From positions 28,326,378 through 28,390,377 of the forward strand of contig JAKGHH010000008.1 in NCBI GenBank assembly GCA_022828595.1: a stretch of 64,000 nt of DNA, given 5' to 3'. Below the pieces are notes generated by a model that saw nothing but the letters and a program-made list of their open reading frames with translations, was not told where the DNA came from and did no database searches. Source of the DNA: Nelumbo lutea. Its lineage: Eukaryota; Streptophyta; Magnoliopsida; Proteales; Nelumbonaceae. A program made the translations under genes and the position numbers. Shown here one piece after another: positions 54,978 through 64,000 of this stretch (the stretch's first letter is position 1; the number at the start of each line of letters is the position of its first letter).

Positions 54978-56945
54978 CTAAAATATTTGAGTTGAAAGGC
55001 GATTTACTGCAAAGTTCACTTCCCGCATGACATGTGCGGCCTCTTTGAATCTCCTGGCATTCTTTGATGATTCTTGCAATGCTCCATGGGGGTTCCAATC
55101 CTCTCAAAAGGCAGTTGATGACAATGTTGGAATCTCCTTTGATTAAGAGTTTTGCTTGAGGGAACATGGCATCAACCTTGTGGGCCTCATAGGCCTAGGG
55201 ATGACAATTTTTCTCATTTCACCGATCCATGTGGGGATTCGCCCCAAACGGGGCAGGAATGGGAACAATTTTCTCTCCACAGGGATGGGGATGGGAAAAT
55301 TTTCGCCCCCATTGACAGGGATTATGTGTATATATCTATACATGCGTCTATATATTGATATTTTTAAAAATAATATAGTTGAATATGTTTGGATCTTTTT
55401 TAATATTATTATAATTTTTAATTATTTTATTTTTATTTTTTTAAATAAAATATAAAATAAAAAATAAAATAATTGACATTATAAAGAATCATGAGGAATG
55501 GAAATTCATGGGGATAGGAATGGGGATAACCTTGTCCCCATTAGCAGGGACAGGAATGGAGATTTTTGCAGGAACGGGGATGGAGAGGCTCCCCGTCCCC
55601 GCCCCGCCCTGTTGCCATTCATACATAGGTCGCCCAAGCTTCCGCTTATGAAAACAGTTTGATTATTCAATCCTATATGAAATTCCGATTTTATTTTTTC
55701 GAGAAGGAGATGAATTGGGATGACCTTATTTTGAAAAACTTTAGAGCTCCTTCTCTTCCATAAATTCCAAAGCATGCTCACAATCTCTGGAGTGGTTCAT
55801 GTATTTCCCGATTTCTTACTTCTTGCCACTCTATCCCACCATTCCACAAGAGTCTCCCCAGAGTTGGGCTTAAAACTTATATCAGTTATATTATTCCATA
55901 TTTGTTTTGCATCATTACAATGAATAAACAGATGATTAATATTCTCATCCTCTCCACAGAATGCACAGATTAGGTCATTACGAATTCCCCATTTCATTAG
56001 CCTATCCTAAGTAAGAATTCTTCATTTTTTAAAGCCAAATACATAAAGAATTGGATCTTTGGAGGGCATTGTAGCTTCCAGACATTTCTTAGCCTAGTTT
56101 CTATGTTCTCATTACTTGTATTTTCCTCCATCATATTATATGCCAACTTAATATTAGACTATTGGCCTTAACTATCAGGTTTCCAAATCATATTATCTTC
56201 TTCATCCCTCGATGGAATTGGACTAGCCCTAATCCTTTCCCATACTGTCGGAGATACCTTTTGTTTTCCTCATTCCACCTATTTTCATTGGTTATAAACT
56301 CACATACCATGAGATTGTTTTAACTTTAAATTACTTCTAATGGGGGAATTTCCAACCCAAATGTCCTTCCAAAGTGAATTGATTTACCATTTCTGACGAT
56401 CCATCCAACTACTTTCTTTAGAATCTCTCTGCTATCTAAGATTTCCCTCCATACCCATGAGATATTTTTCCTAGACTTAGCTTCCCATAGGTTCTCATTT
56501 CGCAAATATTTACTCTTTATCACCTGAACCCAAAGAATATTAGGATAGGTTAAAATTTTCCATCCCAATTTAGCTAAATTCACTATATTTACCCAATGGA
56601 GCTTTTTTAATCCCCAACCACCTTTCTTCTTTGGTTTACAGACTGTGTTCTATTTCACAAGGTTTAAGGTTTTTTTCTCCTTTTGATTCCATACAAATTC
56701 TCTTTGGTTTGTTTCTACACTTTCCACCATAGTTTTTGGGAGCTTAAACATCCGCATTATACATTAGGGCATCATACTTATAGAGGATTTAATAAAGGTA
56801 GCTCTACATGACAGTGATTTTTTTTTCCATCCAGATAACTTTTTATCAATGTTATCTCCAATTCCCTTAAAAGTCTTCTTCGTAACTCTCCCTTCTATTA
56901 TCGGGGCCCACAAATATTCCCTTAAAAGTCTTCCTCCATTCCTGT
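54978..56945 (-). mobile_element. L1-type LINE, RT end to RNase H, decayed
   Basis: Minus-strand order: RT end (GRVTKKTFKGIGDNIDKKLS, SCRATFIKSSISMMP, 56764-56920), MNLAKLGWKILTYPNILWVQ and SRKNISWVWREILDSREIL (56326-56583), a zinc-binding RT segment (CAFCGEDENINHLFIHCNDA, 55797-55997), LWNLWKRRSSKVFQNK (55680-55781), and RNase H pieces (LLIKGDSNIVINCLLRG, 54967-55167). Stops and shifts separate them. The RNase H part is split by a hAT-type MITE at 55196-55623. Confidence 0.85.
55196..55623. repeat. hAT-type MITE inserted in the LINE
   Basis: Left end TAGGGATGACAA, right end TTGCCATTCATA. Flanks CATAGGCC (55188-55195) and CATAGGTC (55624-55631), 7 of 8 identical. Inner arms are GGGGCAGG / CCCCGTCCCCGCC-rich. 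The LINE reading frame continues on both sides. Confidence 0.8.
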
Positions 56946-57054
56946 TGGAATGGGAATGGGCTTCTGATTCCACCCAACCAAACAGTTGGAATTAGAATAG
57001 CCCATTATGATTTCGATTTCAAACCCCTATTCCTGTAAACCAAACAGAGCCTTA
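56940..57054. repeat. right half of a GATTCC/GGAATC MITE
   Basis: TTGGAATGGGAATGGGC to CTGTAAACCAAACAGAGCC followed by TTA, the right end of the family defined at 57132-57405. Its left part is missing at the LINE boundary. Confidence 0.65.
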
Positions 57055-57131
57055 GGTATAATCTTTTGTTTATTTATTTTAATCTTTCCTCAGTTCTTTA
57101 AATGAAACAATTTTTTTCTAAAGAAAATTAG

Positions 57132-57405
57132 GATCCATTTGGTTCACAGTTGGAATCAAAATCCTTCAGAATTGGAATCAGAATGGTCTATTCACATAGT
57201 CTGTTTGGTTCAAACAGGAATGAGAATGAAAATTTTAATCAACAAGAATAAGATTTCATTCCCAAGGGAGGGGCAGGGAAAGGCCATTCCCTTAAATGGG
57301 GGAATGGTATTGGAATTTTAATTCCACCCAACCAAACAATTGGAATCGGAATAGCCCATTCCGATTCTGATTCCCGACCCCTATTCTTGTGAACCAAATG
57401 GGGCC
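57132..57405. repeat. PIF/Harbinger-like MITE, GATTCC/GGAATC family, complete
   Basis: Ends GGATCCATTTGGTTCACA and TGTGAACCAAATGGGGCC (16 of 18 inverted), flanked by TTA at 57129-57131 and 57406-57408. Non-coding. Relatives lie at 35110-35255, 49375-49640, 56940-57054 and inside the peroxidase gene at 62968-63215. Confidence 0.82.
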
Positions 57406-57502
57406 TTAGTTCTTGAATCTTGATAACTAGCTGCTCACCTGGAAACTGAAAGAGGTCTTTCTAACGGTTATCTTCATTTAAGCCGGGGTTAATTATCCCT
57501 AA

Positions 57503-57880
57503 GGCTGTGTTTGGAAACGATGCAAATGGAGTGTAAATCCTGGTTCAAGGTAAATTACTCTGGTTCACTTTTGCCTATTTTTGGCAACATTAAATTTATG
57601 CATTGACAAATGACAGATCAATGCATATTTACATTGATAATAAGATGTAAAAGTACATCAATAAAAAAGAAGTAAATTTGCATTCAAGTGGGGTTTTGAT
57701 AAAAAAAAAAAGTGTAATCTTTATTAGAATTCATGTTTGCATCCATTACAAATAAATATCTATTTAGTAAGAAAATAATTTTGTCAATGCAAAACTAACC
57801 AAATTTTACAATTTATATGAACTGTTTTACACTCTACATATTTGCATTCACACTTATTTGCATCGTTTCTAAACACAGCT
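57503..57880. repeat. PIF/Harbinger-like MITE (GCATCGTTTC family)
   Basis: Ends GGCTGTGTTTGGAAACGATG and CATCGTTTCTAAACACAGCT, with TAA at 57500-57502 and 57881-57883. 378 bases, non-coding. Absent from the equivalent place at 44594-44610. Confidence 0.85.
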
Positions 57881-57883
57881 TAA

Positions 57884-58000
57884 GGCTCCATTTGAAAGAA
57901 GTACAAATACAAATATGTACAGTATAAATACACATACAAATATATACATGTGTATTTACACTATACATATTTGTATTTGTACTCCTTCCAAATGGAGCCT
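57884..58000. repeat. short MITE nested at the edge of the previous one (ATACAAATA family)
   Basis: 36-base inverted ends with two mismatches (GGCTCCATTTGAAAGAAG / CTCCTTCCAAATGGAGCC outermost, ACAAATACAAATATGTA inside). TAA or TTAA on each side. 117 bases, nearly all palindrome. Confidence 0.88.
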
Positions 58001-58484
58001 TAAGTCCTTGCTTGCCATCTCTTTATGATGTCTAACTAACATTTCCTGAAATTCTTAAGTCAACTTCTTTAGTTTGGGTTGTGGGAAATACACATCATAG
58101 ATGCGCCATGTATTATTTTCTTTTTTTCTAAGTAGTGCTTTATTGTCTTACTTTTTAGACGAGTATCTTTAACCATAACTTCATTTACCTATAAATGAAT
58201 TAAATATGTGAAATCTAAACTGAATCCAAGTAACAAACCAATCAATAGGATGGAGTAAATGAATGTAGGTGGTGAGAGTTATGGTGGTATGCTTAAATTC
58301 TTGACTCTAGGAGCTGATATGGAGACAACCGATAGCAGGTCTTGATCGGTTCAAACATGCAAAATCAATCTCGGCCCAATTATAATTGGGATGCCTAATG
58401 CACACACCCAAACCCTATATAATTGGATCAATTCCGGTTATGTTCAGTACTTACTTGGGTGATATGACTAGGGTCATTCCATCA

Positions 58485-58665
58485 CTATGTCATCCACATA
58501 AACAAGGAAAGCAATGAATGATTCACTTTGAGAGGATGTGAACAATGACTAATCAGTCAGAGACTATTGAAACCCAATATTTTTTAGGGCAGTAGCAAAT
58601 TTCTCAAACCAACACCATGGGGCCTATTTAAGGCCATATAAAGCTGTAGGAGGAAAGGCAATACT
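58485..58665 (-). pseudogene. copia reverse transcriptase fragment with YVDD
   Basis: Minus strand reads FPPTALYGLK, then APWCWFEKFATALKNIGFQ and SESFIAFLVYVDDIVM. This is the RT region around the catalytic YVDD motif of copia elements, with in-frame stops. It is an isolated fragment not connected to the element at 1-3037. Confidence 0.8.
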
Positions 58666-61600
58666 TGAGTTTGTTAAAATTGATACAACTGTAAGACACG
58701 TGGATCAAAATATAGGTCAAATGGGCCTAGTCGATAAGATGGTTAATTGTTAGGGAAAATTTCTTAAAGTACCCCTAAAGTTTAAGAAATCGACTAATTA
58801 TACCCCTACTATTTCAGTATTGTCTTAAATTACCCTTACCATTATCATTTAATATTCTGTCAAATTCCAAAAACATGTAACACCATGTGGCATATAATTT
58901 TTTTAAAACCCAGTTTTACCCTTCACTCACTCATTCTCTCTCTCTCTCTCTCTCTCTCCCCTTCCCCTTCGCTCTCTCCCTTGTTTCATCTTACAGCAGC
59001 AGACCCTCCACCTCTGACCTCTCTCTCTCTCCTTCTTCTTCCCCTTTGTTCTCTCTCCCCTATTTCATCATCTCCACCTCTAGCAGGTAAAAACAAGAGC
59101 TGGTTGCTTCTTTCTATCTGCAGATATGGCCAATGGCAGCCGGAATATGCAGCAGGATGCGTGCTCTCGGGTACTACAAAGGTAGCAGCATAGAGAACTG
59201 TGAAATAAAAGCAAACTAATCTGGCGTGAACCTTGAACCCAGAACCCAACAGCGACTCAAAACCCAGCAGCGAATGTGCTTGGAAGATGATGGATTGGAT
59301 CTCTAAGCATGGAGACAACGATATGAGTCAAAATACAAAATGTTGGAGAAGATGGGGTCATTGTAACTTAGGAGGAGAAGCTCTGAGGCGCGTCTAAAGA
59401 CACTGTCTTTAGAACGTTATTTGCCCTCACTCAGTTTTACTGAGTTTGCTGTTGGGTTACAGGCAAATTCGTTCCCATGATACAATAGAGCCTTGGGCGA
59501 GAATCTGCAACCTGCAAAGTTGAAGAGTCTCCAAAGAAACCTTCTGTGAGACTGTAGCAGACCGGACTGAGAGAGAGAGATAGAATTTCGAAATTGTGTT
59601 TTTGGAGTCTGATTCATACTCCTTAAATAACTTGTGAAGAGGTATGAGGAAAAGGTAGGTGCTGGTTTAGAGAAGGCACCTTGAACAGTCACAATTTCAA
59701 CCATTGTGACTATTTAAAAAGTTGTTAATACTTGGTGACTGTTAACTTTGAATTGTGCCTCTTGATCACATCCGATCGAATCGTGACCGCTGATCTCATC
59801 AATGGTGATCAACGGTCATCAACGTACCAAAATCAGAGCCGCCCATCGCAAGCCACGCAGGTGCGCGCAAAGTGCGCCTCTAAAGCGTCTCATTGCGCCA
59901 CACACACGCGTGCGAGCGCGTTGCGCGGTATTGAATCCCCACTCTCCTCTACTAATTCTAAGCAGTCTAAATCAGCTCCTATTGAAATATTGAAAACAAA
60001 ACTAATAATTTTCTAATGTGGGACAAGTTCAAAACTAGGTTTTTGTAAGAGAAAAACTGATTTAATTTCTTATGTAATTAACCAATCAAATCCATTGAAT
60101 TTAATATCTTATGAGATTAAAATCCAACACAAAATACAAGTCAATTAGTCATCGGAAATGGTGTGAAAGTTACTAAGCAACAGTTTTGATTGATGGAGTG
60201 TAGTGAACTAATTGTTGCTTCATAGTTCTTCTTTACTCAATCATCCAAATAGAGAAGTCCGTAGTGGGACTGACTAATAAATAGGCGGTGATGCTATAGC
60301 AATGGGGCTGATTTGAGGGTGTTTGGAGAATGGGGTATGGTCATGGAGGGGAGATCTGTTCTCTCTCTCAATTCAAAGTCAGTCGATCCTCAGCATCTGT
60401 TAGAACCAAAGAGTTTGAAATGACCACCATTAAACAAGATTTCTCGACAAAGAATCTGGTATCTACCAAATTTGAAACGGAGAAAATTAGGGTTTTCAGA
60501 GGTGGGGATGCTCTTTCATCGTGAATGCTAATATCCATGAAAAAAATCACTTTTTGGCTCTTTTTATTTTAATTGATTCTTTCTTTTAGAGTGGGGATGG
60601 AGACACTCTTTGCTCTCTGGTCTCTACCTCTCAACATAAAGGAGGCTAGAGGCTTATCCCGTTTATGAGTGTTGATCCCTCCGATTCGGACGAATACTCC
60701 CTCTGCTTCACGGCCTTTAGGTTTTAAAAAATTCAACAGTTGGATTTAATTTTCAAAAGTTAAATTCGATATTTTATTTTTTCCATTACCATTTAACAAT
60801 GGTGGCAATTGTCAGAAACAGTATGGTAAGATTTCCATTTTCCTTTTCTATTCTCCTGTTCCTTTGTCATGGTTGTTCGAGTTTGCGCTTCTAATCTCTG
60901 TGAAGACTTGTCTAGACAATATCAATCTATTCAAGTACCTCACCTAAGAGTTTAAGCTTTTAAGTTGAATGATTATTTAAGAGATCTGCGTTTCTGGTTG
61001 CTGTGAAGATTTGTTTATCGCTGCTTCTAGTTGAGACAGTTGTTGCCGTGTCAGTGTATTCCTGTGGTCCTGTCTTCTTGATACAAAGATCGTACTCTTG
61101 TTAAGAACAGAGACAATTCTTGAACAGAGTTTGGTTCTGCAACAGAGTTTGTTTTCTTGACCTTGCGATGGCTACAGAACTTGATCCCTCGTCACCTTAT
61201 CTCCTTTCCTCCTACAGTTAGAAAGGTTAGAAAGCGGTAAGGTGGAAGAGGGAGGAGTTTCTGGTCTAGAAGAACAAGCAGAGAAACTTGTATCAGCGGA
61301 AATAGCCATGATCTCAAATGTGAGCGAGTCTAGGAGAATCTGGTGCATTTATATTAGATATTGAATTTTACTGGATCACGCAACCTTGGAGTCTTGACTT
61401 TTATTCTTATTTGTAGTTCAAGAACATATGTGATTGATTGATAGATTTATCTGAGAATATTTGGTGTTGTAGCATTTTGCAACTAATTTTGAGCTTTGAT
61501 TTGTAGTATTTTGTGTTGTAGCATTTTCAGTAACATTGTTCTTCATAAATTAGACTCTTTAGAGTATGTGCAACAGATACACAAATTAAGATCCCATTGA

Positions 61601-61845
61601 TGATCGAATGATCTGGGTGGTGACCGTGCAATAATTGCCATTTGAGGCTCTTAAAAGCTGGTTGGAACTTTCAACGCTTTGATTATAGTAAAGGAGAAAT
61701 TTCCTTCTCTCTTTCTCCAAAATAGAAATTAACTGCATGTCCAGAATTTTACTTCAGAGGATTTTTACTGAGACCAAACCCATCTACCTCCTGCCGTGTA
61801 CAGTAATGAACCTTTACTTCAGAGGATCTTTTGATTAAATGCACC
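58666..61845. other. intergenic stretch upstream of the peroxidase
   Basis: Holds a CT run (58934-58958) and CT-rich sequence to 59060. A GC-richer patch with CACACACGCGTGCGAGCGCG lies near 59899. Short open frames at 59417-59704, 59732-60016 and 60330-60524 match nothing I know. Part of this may be old LTR or leader sequence. No gene supported. Confidence 0.4.
58934..58958 (+). repeat. CT microsatellite
   Basis: Simple (TC)n tract; open frames here encode only Ser/Leu runs. Confidence 0.95.
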
Positions 61846-61856
61846 TTTAAATATAG
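61846..61856 (+). promoter_or_regulatory. possible TATA box of the peroxidase
   Basis: TTTAAATATAG, about 150 bases before the ATG and just before the CT run. The position fits a TATA box with a CT-rich leader, but it is inferred only. Confidence 0.4.
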
Positions 61857-61875
61857 ACGAGTACGTAGCCATTAA

Positions 61876-61878
<3 letters not shown>

Positions 61879-61918
<40 letters not shown>
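61879..61918 (+). repeat. CT microsatellite in the peroxidase leader
   Basis: About 20 CT units, 87 bases upstream of the start codon. Confidence 0.97.
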
Positions 61919-61920
<2 letters not shown>

Positions 61921-62004
61921 CTGTGTACTGTACAGTAATGTGCAAGTAAAAGAAACTCGGAGTGCACATTGCTCTCTTGCGCAGATTCTTCAAACCTTCT
62001 GTTT

Positions 62005-63958
62005 ATGGAGCCAAAGCTTTTAATCTTTTCTCCATCTGCTCTTCTCCACATCCTTCTCATCCTTACTCTCTTTACCTCTCCATTCCAGTTAGGGGTATTG
62101 GCTGCTTCTTCTGGTCTCCTCTTCGACTTCTATGCAGCTTCATGCCCAACAGCAGAAGCCATGGTGAAAAACACACTGAGGTCAGCTTCAACTGATGATC
62201 CAACAATCCCTGCAAAACTCCTCCGGTTACTGTTCCATGATTGCATGGTGGAGGTCAGTGAATCTCAACTGATCCAAAAATCCGATTTCTGGGACTGTCC
62301 CTTTTTGTAACGCTGCATTTTTACCTTATAGGGTTGTGATGCTTCTGTGCTATTGGAAGGAAATGAAACAGAGAGGAGTGATCCAGCCAATGCATCGCTT
62401 GGGGGATTCTCCGTGGTGGAGTCAGCCAAAGGCTTGCTTGAACTCTTCTGCCCAGAAACTGTTTCTTGTGCAGATATCCTTGCTCTAGCTGCAAGAGATG
62501 CTGTTGAATTTGTACTCTCTCTCTCTCTCTCTCTCTCAAACTCACTCAAACTCAAATAGGATTGAAGGAATAATGGTGAAGAAACTGATGAGGGTCATCT
62601 GACACAGGCTGGAGGACCATCCATTCAGATTCCTACAGGTAGGAGAGATGGAAGAGTGTCTTCGGTTTCTAACGTGAGACCCAACATAGTGGACACTAGT
62701 TTCACCATGGATGAGATGCTTGAACTCTTCTCCTCTAAAGGGTTATCCCTAGAAGACCTTGTCACTCTTTCAGGTACACAAACTATGCAACCCATTCTGC
62801 ATCTAATTTGCCTAATACTCCAATCATAGCCTACTTTCACAATGAATTACACAGTTCAATCAATGGCTTGCCTCTTATATAGAGCGGCTCCTGCACCCAG
62901 AAATTCCACATATTGGACTCTGATCACCATTTTGATCAAACCCACATTGACTGATTTATTTATTCAAGGATCCATTTGGTTCACAGGAATAGGGGTCTGG
63001 AATGGAAAGCAATTCCAATTCCAACTGTTTGATTGGGTGGAATGGAATCCAATTCCCATTCCTGGTAGAATGGCATTCCCCCATTTGAGGGAATGGTCAT
63101 TCTCTCCCCTCCCTTGGGAATGGGAATCCCATTCTAAGGTATTCCAATTCCGATTCCTGTCTAAACCAAACAGGCAAGGGAATAACCATTCTGATTCTGA
63201 TTCCACTGCCAACCAGAGTTGGCAATTGAAGTAGATATCAAACAGTTATGACGATGATCAAAAATAGTTAGTACTACCCGGTTGGTAATTATTGAAGGAT
63301 CATCTACTTGAAGCCATTAAATTCTAAAACCGTGTGTCGCCAGGAGAAGAGAAAATTGCAGGAATCCAAGTTCATATCAGACAATTATTACTACCCAATT
63401 GGTAATTGAAGGACCATCTACTTGAAACCATTAAATTATAGATCAAAAACCGTGATAACAGGAGAAGACTCCAAATTTATGTCATTCCCATTTTCACCAT
63501 GACTGTATCTATGGTCCATCTCCTCATGGTTCAGTTCTGTAGGAGCTCACACAATAGGATCAGCACATTGCAGTTCATTTAGTGATCGGTTCCAAGAAGA
63601 CTCCAAAGGGAACCTGACGCCCATTGACGCATCATTAGACATAATCTATGCCAATGAGCTGATAAAGCAGTGCCCAGCAGGGGTTGACAAGTCCATAACT
63701 GTCAACAATGATCCCGAAACGTCCCTCTTGTTTGACAACCAGTATTATCGGAACCTCATTTCCCACAAGGGGCTCTTCCAGTCAGATTCAGTCTTGTTTA
63801 GTGATGGACGAACAAAGGCCAAAGTAGAGAAGTTCTCCGATAGCCAAGATGTGTTTTTTGAGAAATGGACAGAGTCGTTTCTGAAGCTTAGTAGCGTAGG
63901 TGTGAAGACAGGCGATGAAGGAGAAGTACGTACTTCATGTAGAGCCATTAATGGATGA
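62005..63958 (+). CDS. class III peroxidase, peroxidase 46/18-like
   Basis: Secreted haem peroxidase that oxidises phenolics with H2O2 in the cell wall or vacuole. Exons 62005-62253, 62332-62511, 62608-62773 and 63543-63958 join in frame to 336 residues, the usual family length and four-exon layout. Residues 1-34 form a signal peptide. The mature protein begins SSGLLFDFYAASCPTAEAMV. The distal Arg and His lie in RLLFHDC, the Ca site in GCDASVLL, the haem-region motif in VSCADILALAARDAVE, and the proximal His in GAHTIG. QYYRNLISHKGLFQSD and a final Cys (RTSCRAING) follow. HDC is followed by M where most members have F (HDCMVEGCD). Intron 2 begins with GTA then a CT run; intron 3 (769 bases) holds a MITE. 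The start at 62005 gives the cleanest signal peptide; an in-frame ATG at 61969 is possible. The best match from memory is the Arabidopsis PRX46/PRX18 branch. Confidence 0.93.
62514..62537 (+). repeat. CT microsatellite at the 5' end of peroxidase intron 2
   Basis: The run starts two bases after the GT donor, so the splice site sits against a variable-length repeat. Confidence 0.9.
62968..63215. repeat. GATTCC/GGAATC MITE in peroxidase intron 3
   Basis: Begins GGATCCATTTGGTTCACAGG and contains AATAGGGGTCTGGAATGG, GGAATGGTCATTC and CTAAACCAAACAGGCAAGGG. The left end is a terminus of the family at 57132-57405, in reverse orientation. The right end is decayed, so no TTA pair can be shown. Confidence 0.7.
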
Positions 63959-64000
63959 AGAAGGAAATCATTACCACCAACTTTCTCTGCAACTATTTAG

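Larger units (their letters stand above)
57470..58372. repeat. duplicated block B (partner at 44580-46745)
   Basis: Matches block A in three collinear pieces: 57470-57502 plus 58001-58100, 58185-58263, and 58255-58372. It differs by two MITEs present here and by the PMEI-bearing insertion and foldback MITE present only in block A. Confidence 0.8.

Noticed and set aside
58885..59193. 102-codon plus frame and 110-codon minus frame
   Set aside because: Driven by CT-rich low-complexity sequence; no conserved motif on either strand.
59417..59704. 95-codon minus frame as a gene
   Set aside because: No recognised domain, no homologue known to me, and it lies in CT/GA-rich sequence that may be old LTR or leader.

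Overview
This is AT-rich nuclear DNA from a flowering plant. The evidence is a plastid-type pyruvate dehydrogenase E1-beta gene with introns, a class III peroxidase with the usual four-exon layout, fasciclin-domain cell-surface proteins, and plant families of Ty1/copia, Ty3/gypsy, L1-like and RTE-like LINE, hAT and PIF/Harbinger elements. The sequence does not identify the species.

Layout. 1-3037: minus-strand Ty1/copia element, cut by the window edge and nearly lacking gag. 3040-6337: decayed plus-strand Ty3/gypsy chromovirus. 6.6-9.3 kb: RTE and L1-type LINE fragments. 10.2 kb: orphan post-SET exon of an ASHH3-like histone methyltransferase. 13251-17539: intact plastid PDH E1-beta gene (406 aa) with a repeat-filled 2.8 kb third intron. 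18-21.4 kb: LINE, SINE-like and MITE debris. 22.7-48.3 kb: four fasciclin (FAS1) paralogues in one orientation, spread out by later insertions. Between them are an F-box/FBD pseudogene, a Tat-like gag/LTR remnant (28.3-29.2 kb), a Tat-like retrotransposon with an antisense plant-mobile-domain sequence (35.9-41.5 kb), and a PMEI-like pseudogene bounded by inverted repeats and a 9-bp duplication (45061-46614). 50.9-54.0 kb: 3' end of a second Tat-like element with an antisense, intron-containing Transposase_28-type sequence. 54.4-58.4 kb: LINE invaded by hAT and PIF-type MITEs, and a duplicate of the 44.6-46.7 kb block. 62005-63958: class III peroxidase, complete just inside the window edge.

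Probably functional genes are PDH E1-beta, the peroxidase and FAS1 copies 1 and 2. FAS1 copy 3 is open but lacks the C-terminal membrane segment. Copy 4 is a pseudogene. There is no operon logic; genes stand alone with their own promoters. The FAS1 copies share a promoter block with a TATAAATA box at a similar distance from each start.

The most informative signals come from comparing duplicated segments inside the window. They act as each other's empty sites and show individual insertions with their target-site duplications, including the PMEI-bearing Mutator-like (Pack-MULE-like) insertion.
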